10,203 bases of DNA, taken from Propionibacteriaceae bacterium (GTDB taxonomy: Bacteria; Actinomycetota; Actinomycetes; Propionibacteriales; Propionibacteriaceae). A model generated the notes under the pieces. That model was given only the letters and a program-made list of their open reading frames with translations. It ran no database searches and was not told the origin of the DNA. Shown piece by piece: positions 6,301 to 10,203 of this stretch. Positions within the stretch are counted from its first letter, which is position 1. Each line of letters opens with the position of its first letter. A program made the position numbers and the translations under genes. The stretch spans positions 164-10,366 of the forward strand of contig PMLO01000163.1 in the NCBI GenBank assembly GCA_003158895.1, written 5' to 3'.

Positions 6301-6864
6301 GTGAGCGCGTTCAGGGAGCACCCCAGTCTGGTGCTCGCCGTCACGCCCGCAGACCGTCAGGCAGCCGTCGAGAGGCTGCGCGCGGCATACGACGAGGGCA
6401 CGCTCACCCCGAACGACTACGACCGCCGGGCCGGCATGGCCGCCATGGCCCAGTCCCGACGCGATCTCAACACCGCTTTCCTGGGGCTCGTCGACGTGAC
6501 TCCTGACGACGTCCGTCGGAGCATGGCCCCGGAGGCGGGGCGAGGCCTTGCGGTGGCGGCTCACCTGTCCGGATGGGTGCTGTTCCTCGTGGGGCCGCTC
6601 GTCTGCTACGCGGTGGCCCCGTCGGGATCGTACGCACGCCGAGAGGCCGCTAAGGCGGTGAACCTCTCCGTCCTCACGCTGTTCGGATTGGCGATCGCCC
6701 TGGTCGTCATGATGTTCAACGCTCACGTAGGCGCTCCGATAGCGCTCCTCATCGGGGGCTGCTGGTGGCTCACCTCGCTCGTGGCGGCCATCCAGGCGGC
6801 CAAGGGCAACGACTGGGACCACCCGCTGAAGCGCTGGCTCCCGTTCGAGGCAGTACGCGGGTAG
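6301..6864 (+). CDS. DUF1707-DUF4870 domain membrane protein
   Basis: 187 residues, function unknown. Residues 10-63 (LAVTPADRQAAVERLRAAY, then GTLTPNDYDRRAGMAAMAQS) form a DUF1707 domain, a short helical module common at the N-terminus of actinobacterial membrane and regulatory proteins. Residues 85-183 resemble DUF4870: AHLSGWVLFLVGPL, then RREAAKAVNLSVLTL. Three membrane helices are predicted near 88-106, 121-139 and 145-165, with a cytoplasmic-looking C-terminus. The GTG at 6301 is preferred because AAGGA at 6289-6293 lies seven bases upstream. An in-frame GTG at 6277 would add eight residues but has no ribosome-binding site. It lies between smpB and ssrA on the same strand, 63 bp after smpB, yet nothing in its sequence suggests a role in ribosome rescue. 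Confidence 0.82.
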   Translation: MSAFREHPSLVLAVTPADRQAAVERLRAAYDEGTLTPNDYDRRAGMAAMAQSRRDLNTAFLGLVDVTPDDVRRSMAPEAGRGLAVAAHLSGWVLFLVGPLVCYAVAPSGSYARREAAKAVNLSVLTLFGLAIALVVMMFNAHVGAPIALLIGGCWWLTSLVAAIQAAKGNDWDHPLKRWLPFEAVRG

Positions 6865-6876
6865 GGCCACGACAAT

Positions 6877-6892
6877 GCGGGGGGCTCCCCGC
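6877..6892 (+). terminator. GC-rich hairpin after the DUF1707 gene, before ssrA
   Basis: GCGGGG (6877-6882), loop GGCT, CCCCGC (6887-6892): a six-pair, all-G/C stem with a four-base loop, starting 13 bases after the TAG stop. No T-run follows. Its position suggests it ends the upstream transcript so that ssrA is expressed from its own promoter, but this is inferred from structure alone. Confidence 0.42.
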
Positions 6893-6903
6893 CGCCCGTC
6901 GGG

Positions 6904-6923
6904 TACAGTGGACGTTGTACAAC
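6904..6923 (+). promoter_or_regulatory. Presumed ssrA promoter region with a 10-bp palindrome
   Basis: Two -10-like boxes lie just before the tmRNA: TACAGT at 6904-6909 and TACAAC at 6918-6923, the latter six bases from the mature 5' end. The perfect palindrome GTTGTACAAC (6914-6923) covers the second box. No convincing -35 hexamer stands at the right distance from either. If TACAGT is used, the transcript would start near 6916 and need RNase P trimming. A promoter is expected here because tmRNA is normally abundant and separately transcribed. Confidence 0.35.
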
Positions 6924-6929
6924 TCAACA

Positions 6930-7298
6930 GGGGGTGACTGGTTTCGACTCGGGACGATAGTCCCAGGAGAAGCGGGCCGAGGATCCAGGGTTAACTCGTT
7001 AACGATCTCTGGAAACCAATAAGTGCCGACAACACGCGCACTGACTTCGCTCTCGCTGCCTGAGCAGTGACCGAAGGGTCAGCCCGGATGTGCCTTCCGT
7101 CCGGATACTGGCCTCATTGAGAAGGCTTACTTTTGCGGCTTCGTCCTAGGGCCGCTTAAGGACATTTATGGGAATGGGCTTGTTCACCACGCTCCGACGG
7201 GAGGGTGAGAGCCGAGTAGAACGACAGCGTCGGATGCGCCCGGAGAAGGTCTGGTTCGTCGCTCAAGGACGCGGGTTCAATTCCCGCCACCTCCACCC
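6930..7298 (+). ncRNA. ssrA: Transfer-messenger RNA (tmRNA), proteolysis tag ADNTRTDFALAA
   Basis: The 5' acceptor strand GGGGGTG (6930-6936) pairs with CACCTCC (7288-7294) and includes the G3-U70 wobble that marks the molecule for alanyl-tRNA synthetase. The D-like segment GACTGGTTTCGAC, the T-arm GCGGG-TTCAATT-CCCGC (7271-7287) and discriminator A at 7295 are all present. CC is encoded at 7296-7297, but the next base is C, so the final A is added enzymatically. The resume codon GCC (7025-7027) follows the determinant ATAAGT. It opens the frame GCC GAC AAC ACG CGC ACT GAC TTC GCT CTC GCT GCC TGA (7025-7063), encoding ADNTRTDFALAA. The ALAA end directs tagged proteins to Clp-type proteases. 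With SmpB, this RNA rescues ribosomes stalled on broken messages. The tag frame stops with UGA, a codon read by RF2. Confidence 0.96.
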
Positions 7299-7333
7299 CT
7301 GTGACCTTGCCGAGTTGGCAGGTCTGGTTGACG

Positions 7334-7375
7334 CACAAGGGTGGCCACCCGTTGGTTCGGGTGGCCACCCTTGTG
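7334..7375. terminator. Strong bidirectional hairpin terminator between ssrA and the SPFH gene
   Basis: An 18-bp perfect inverted repeat: arms at 7334-7351 and 7358-7375 around the loop TTGGTT (7352-7357). It lies 36 bases after the tmRNA and 20 bases after the stop codon of the convergent SPFH gene, so it can end transcription from both sides. No T-run follows on either strand, as is common for actinobacterial terminators. Within each arm GGGTGGCCACCC is itself a 12-base palindrome, so the same 12-mer appears twice in direct orientation (7339-7350 and 7359-7370). Confidence 0.85.
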
Positions 7376-7395
7376 TCATGCGTCCCGAGTCGGGC

Positions 7396-9429
7396 TCACC
7401 CCTTGGTGGGCGGCACCTCCGGGTTCTCTGCTGGCGGCAGTCCGGTCGCGGGCACTAGAGCCAACGGTTCCACGGCCGGGGCGGCTTGGGCAGGGGTCCA
7501 GGTCCGCAGGGCATTGATCAGGGTTGCTGCCAGGCCCGTGATAGCTCCTCCTGTGTCGCCACCGCCCACGAGGACGTCGGGGACGATCTTGATCTGGCCG
7601 TCACCGACGGCTGCAGCGACCGCGACGGCGGCGGTGGCCGACTGGCCGAGGGCCTTCACCTGAGCCTCGTAGCCGGTTGCCTTCGCCAGTCCGAGAGCCT
7701 CGGCGGCCTTCGCCTGGGCAAGTCCGATGGCGCGGCGCTTGTCGGCCTCCGCCTGACCCGTGAGGCGTACGAACGTGGCCTCGCCCTCGGCGGCGGCGCT
7801 GCGGGCGGCGGCACCAGCCTTCTGGATGTCGACGTTGACGTTCGCCTTGGCGAGGTCCTTCTGCATGTCGGCGGTTCCGCGGACACGCTCGAGGTCCACT
7901 CGTACGGCCTGGGCGCGCTGCTGCTCTTCGAACGTCACGCGCTCCTGGTTCGCGATCTCGCGCTCCGTCAGGACGGCCACGAGCTCGGGCGGGAAGATGA
8001 CGTCCTGTACGTAGACGCCGCGTGTCTCGACGTCGTACTTCATGAGGTAACCGGTGATGTATTCCTGCGCCCGCGTCTGGACGACGTCGCGCGTCTCAAT
8101 GAATTGCACGGCGGGCAGTTCCTGGAGTGCGTTACGGAAATAGTTCCCCACCGCGGACTGCAGCACCTCATTGACGAGGTTCTGCATCGTGCCGACCATG
8201 GAGATCACCTTCGGCGCTCTGGAATCAGGCACGTGGATCTGCACCTGGAGATCGATGCCGAAGACGAATCCTTCGCGGGACTTGCCGTCGATCGGGCTCA
8301 GCGCGGCATCGAGGTTGTGCGCCGACGAGGTCTCGTTGGCCCAGTTCAGCGTGAGGATCGAGGTCGGTACGAGCTCGGCCGCGTACAGGCGGGGGTTGAT
8401 CGCGTACTTGCCCGTACGGAGCGGCTCGTTCCAGATCCCTCGGTGGCCCGGGCGGACGATCGAGCCGAACTTGAACTCCTCGCCGGAGGTGTCGACGGTG
8501 GGCAGGCCCACGTAGGCCTTGACGACAGCCACTTCGCCCTGACGCACGACCAGCATCGGTACGAGCTCGACGCTCACGAGGAACGGGTTCAGCAGGTACG
8601 AGCCGTACAGGAGCGGATCGTGCTGGAGACCGATGCGGCCGCCGTGGTCCAGGAATGCCTGGTAGTCCTGGTAGTTGTTGTGGAGCCCGTTCTTGCTCGA
8701 AAGGATCGCCTCGATCTTCTCGGCGTCCGCCGCGCCTGATGCCTCGAGCTCCGTGATGTCGGAGAACCCGCCCAGCCGGCTGGCGATGTCTCCGCCGTCG
8801 GGCGCGTACCCCTCGAGGGTTGTCACGACGGCGACGACGTCCTGGCCTGCTTGGGGCTGTACGAACGTGACGCGCAGCTCGTCAGGGCTGAGGCCGAAGG
8901 TGTCGCTCGTCGGGACCTGCTGGCGACCGCCGCTCGATGTCGGGACGCCGTAGACCCTGCTCGCGGTGAGCACGAGGAACGCCAACGGGTGGAGGGGCAG
9001 TAACGATCCCGGTGGAAGCACCGGACGCTGGACGCCCTTCTGGCCGCCTTCGGCGAGGAATGTGGGGAGGTCGGTGAAGTTGGCGAAGACCGCCTTGTAC
9101 TCGGCGCTCTTGGCTCCGATCGGCAGCGCCGCTCCGAGCTGGGAGATCACGACACCGATCTCGCCGGGGGACACCCGGACCCAGGGGTGCTTGGTGACGG
9201 AGAATACGGGCCACAGCTTGAAACGCAGTCCGGGCATGAGCAGCTCGGCTTGATATCCAGCCTCCCCGTTGAATGCGATTGCCTGGTCGCCGGTCAATCG
9301 TCGTCCGGCGCGTTTGTTCACCAGCCCGACTTCAGCGGCTCCGATGAATCGGAACGAGCGCAAGGCGATGAACACGATGATGAGAAGAAGGATCAGCCCA
9401 AGAACAAGCAAGGGCGCGGGGAACGGCAC
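7396..9429 (-). CDS. Flotillin-like SPFH/Band 7 domain membrane protein
   Basis: 677 residues. An N-terminal membrane helix (about 6-24, LLVLGLILLLIIVFIAL) is followed by a beta-rich region (30-355) with at least four degenerate copies of a G-x-x-G...L-x-x-G...P motif. The SPFH/Band 7 core (about 355-490) carries FGIDLQVQIHVPD, then NYFRNALQELPAVQFIETRD. It leads to an alanine/glutamate-rich coiled coil (about 490-600: EREIANQERVTFEEQQRAQAV, then AEADKRRAIGLAQAKAAEALG), typical of flotillin tails. A Pro-rich end (650-677) lacks other features. SPFH proteins assemble into membrane scaffolds or cages that organise lipids and protease or transport partners. Here no NfeD-type partner is adjacent, and the exact role is unknown. 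GTG 9429 has GGAGG at 9435-9439 on its strand, five bases upstream. The gene is divergent from the YqgE gene and convergent with ssrA. Confidence 0.88.
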   Translation of the reverse strand: MPFPAPLLVLGLILLLIIVFIALRSFRFIGAAEVGLVNKRAGRRLTGDQAIAFNGEAGYQAELLMPGLRFKLWPVFSVTKHPWVRVSPGEIGVVISQLGAALPIGAKSAEYKAVFANFTDLPTFLAEGGQKGVQRPVLPPGSLLPLHPLAFLVLTASRVYGVPTSSGGRQQVPTSDTFGLSPDELRVTFVQPQAGQDVVAVVTTLEGYAPDGGDIASRLGGFSDITELEASGAADAEKIEAILSSKNGLHNNYQDYQAFLDHGGRIGLQHDPLLYGSYLLNPFLVSVELVPMLVVRQGEVAVVKAYVGLPTVDTSGEEFKFGSIVRPGHRGIWNEPLRTGKYAINPRLYAAELVPTSILTLNWANETSSAHNLDAALSPIDGKSREGFVFGIDLQVQIHVPDSRAPKVISMVGTMQNLVNEVLQSAVGNYFRNALQELPAVQFIETRDVVQTRAQEYITGYLMKYDVETRGVYVQDVIFPPELVAVLTEREIANQERVTFEEQQRAQAVRVDLERVRGTADMQKDLAKANVNVDIQKAGAAARSAAAEGEATFVRLTGQAEADKRRAIGLAQAKAAEALGLAKATGYEAQVKALGQSATAAVAVAAAVGDGQIKIVPDVLVGGGDTGGAITGLAATLINALRTWTPAQAAPAVEPLALVPATGLPPAENPEVPPTKG

Positions 9430-9470
9430 GGGGACCTCCGGTTGCAGGGCGTCCGATGGCGCCCAATTTC

Positions 9471-9500
9471 AGTATGCACCCGGGGGTGTCGCGGGGTCCG
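9471..9500 (-). promoter_or_regulatory. Possible promoter of the SPFH gene
   Basis: On the minus strand, TGCATACT (its hexamer CATACT covers 9471-9476) gives an extended -10-like box. CGGACC (9495-9500) lies 18 bp upstream as a poor -35 (three of six matches). It falls in the 103-bp space between the divergent SPFH and YqgE genes. No good promoter for the YqgE side was found in the same space. This is a weak call. Confidence 0.25.
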
Positions 9501-9532
9501 GGCCTGCCGTCGACCGTGAGAGGATGCCTGCT

Positions 9533-10099
9533 GTGGAGCCGATGGTGCGACCCCGGGCCGGCGACCTCCTGATCGCGAGCGTCGCCCTCAGCGATGGTGT
9601 CTTCGACCAGACCGTCGTGCTGCTGCTCGACCACGACGAGTCAGGCTCCTTGGGCGTGATCCTGAACAAGGTCTCCGACCTCACCCTTGAGGAGGTCCTG
9701 CCGCAGTGGGCCGAGGACGTCAGCGAGCCGCGCAAGCTGTTCGTCGGCGGACCCGTGTCGCCGAACGGCGCCATCTGCCTGGCAAGCCTGCTCGACGTCG
9801 ACATCGAGCCTGCCGGCTGGCGCGGACTGTTCCACCACGTCGGACTGCTCCACCTCGACACCCCGGTAGAGATCACCCGTGGTGCCTTCGAGGATCTCCG
9901 CATCTACGCCGGCTACGCGGGCTGGGAACCGGGTCAGCTCGACGGCGAGCTGATGCGTGGTGCCTGGCACGTGATCGCGGCTCAGTACGACGACATCTTC
10001 GGCCCGTCGTACGCCGATCTGTGGCAGCGGGTGCTACGCCGTCAAGGTGGCGACATCGCCATGTACGCGACGTGGCCGGGGGATCTCAGCCGCAACTGA
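9533..10099 (+). CDS. YqgE/AlgH family (UPF0301) protein
   Basis: 188 residues, matching the usual family length. The diagnostic blocks are: an N-terminal GDLLIASVALSDGVFDQTVV (about 10-29), LLLDHDESGSLGVILNKVSD, KLFVGGPVSPNG, LRIYAGYAGWEPGQLDGEL and RGAWHVIAA. The family is a conserved compact cytoplasmic fold without an agreed biochemical activity. Pseudomonas AlgH has been linked to alginate and quorum regulation, and that role should not be assumed here. GTG 9533 is chosen because AGAGG at 9519-9523 sits nine bases upstream. In-frame ATG 9524 directly abuts that AGAGG, and ATG 9542 has only a close GGAG, so the true N-terminus could differ by three residues either way. The reading frame is open much further upstream, but that stretch overlaps the SPFH gene antisense and is not coding. 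Confidence 0.9.
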   Translation: MEPMVRPRAGDLLIASVALSDGVFDQTVVLLLDHDESGSLGVILNKVSDLTLEEVLPQWAEDVSEPRKLFVGGPVSPNGAICLASLLDVDIEPAGWRGLFHHVGLLHLDTPVEITRGAFEDLRIYAGYAGWEPGQLDGELMRGAWHVIAAQYDDIFGPSYADLWQRVLRRQGGDIAMYATWPGDLSRN

Positions 10100-10146
10100 C
10101 TGACCCATGCGCGTGTCACACTGACGCACGTGATGAGGGGCGCTGA

Positions 10147-10203
10147 ATGAGCATGTGGACCGATGAGTCGGCGGGCGACGGGCCCACCGATCAGCTCACC
10201 ACG
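10147..10203 (+). CDS. 5' end of an unidentified protein-coding gene (cut by the window edge)
   Basis: ATG 10147 opens a frame of 19 codons (MSMWTDESAGDGPTDQLTT) that runs to the end of the window. GAGGGG at 10135-10140 is a good ribosome-binding site, six bases upstream. It starts 47 bp after the YqgE stop, on the same strand, so cotranscription is likely. The visible part is polar, rich in Asp, Gly, Ser and Thr, with no signal peptide or membrane segment. It is too short to name. A DUF3039-type protein has been seen next to YqgE genes in other actinobacteria, as I recall, which is a weak positional hint only. Confidence 0.6.
   Translation, partial: MSMWTDESAGDGPTDQLTT

Noticed and set aside
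4912..6927. A 671-codon minus-strand open frame antisense to the SDR, smpB and DUF1707 genes
   Set aside because: Rich in Arg, Asp, Val and His with no domain signature, and wholly opposite recognised genes. It is a codon-bias shadow.
7168..7458. Open frames overlapping the 3' half of tmRNA
   Set aside because: They lie across the tRNA-like domain and terminator. Their only coding-like content is chance, and the RNA structure explains the sequence.
7486..8739. A 417-codon plus-strand open frame opposite the SPFH gene
   Set aside because: The opposite strand encodes a clear SPFH core and coiled coil; this frame has only Asp/Leu/Val/Arg-rich shadow composition.
9269..9532. A possible 88-residue N-terminal extension of the YqgE-family protein
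   Set aside because: The stretch is antisense to the SPFH N-terminus and then intergenic, and the family begins at the GDLLIAS strand. The ribosome-binding site at 9519-9523 supports a start near 9533.

Overview
The window is G+C-rich chromosomal DNA from an actinobacterium. The evidence is GTG start codons, an RF2 gene with no programmed frameshift, an ftsE-ftsX pair followed by an M23 peptidase, a DUF1707 protein, and a tmRNA whose tag ends in ALAA. The genus cannot be fixed by eye; a Propionibacteriales-like organism (Nocardioides or Aeromicrobium type) is only a guess from gene style. Nearly all of the window is conserved core chromosome. I see no phage, insertion sequence, CRISPR array, toxin-antitoxin pair or recognisable defence system.

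Layout. 1-36 is the 3' end of a tRNA gene (+). 43-561 is a GNAT acetyltransferase (-), divergent from the main plus-strand series. That series is prfB (649-1755, apparently leaderless), ftsE (1895-2581), ftsX (2591-3493), a secreted coiled-coil M23 peptidase (3518-4891), a short-chain dehydrogenase (4891-5685, overlapping the peptidase stop by one base), smpB (5758-6237), a DUF1707-DUF4870 membrane protein (6301-6864) and ssrA/tmRNA (6930-7298). An 18-bp inverted repeat (7334-7375) separates ssrA from a convergent 677-residue flotillin-like SPFH protein (7396-9429, -). Divergent from that is a YqgE/AlgH-family protein (9533-10099, +), followed by the first 19 codons of an unidentified gene (10147 onward).

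How the genes fit together. FtsE and FtsX form the division-associated ABC-type complex that controls peptidoglycan hydrolases. The M23 protein after ftsX has the signal peptide, long coiled coil and zinc-peptidase domain expected of an EnvC/PcsB/RipC-type partner. prfB, smpB and ssrA supply normal termination at UGA/UAA and rescue of stalled ribosomes. The tmRNA reading frame ends in UGA, an RF2 codon, so rescue here should depend on prfB. The SDR and the DUF1707 protein are the less expected members.

The observations most worth following are: the leaderless prfB promoter; the translationally coupled SDR inside a division/rescue cluster; the terminator whose arms are each self-palindromic; a four-fold degenerate repeat in the N-terminal half of the flotillin-like protein, which has no NfeD partner beside it; and the UGA-terminated tmRNA tag. 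None amounts to a clearly new system.
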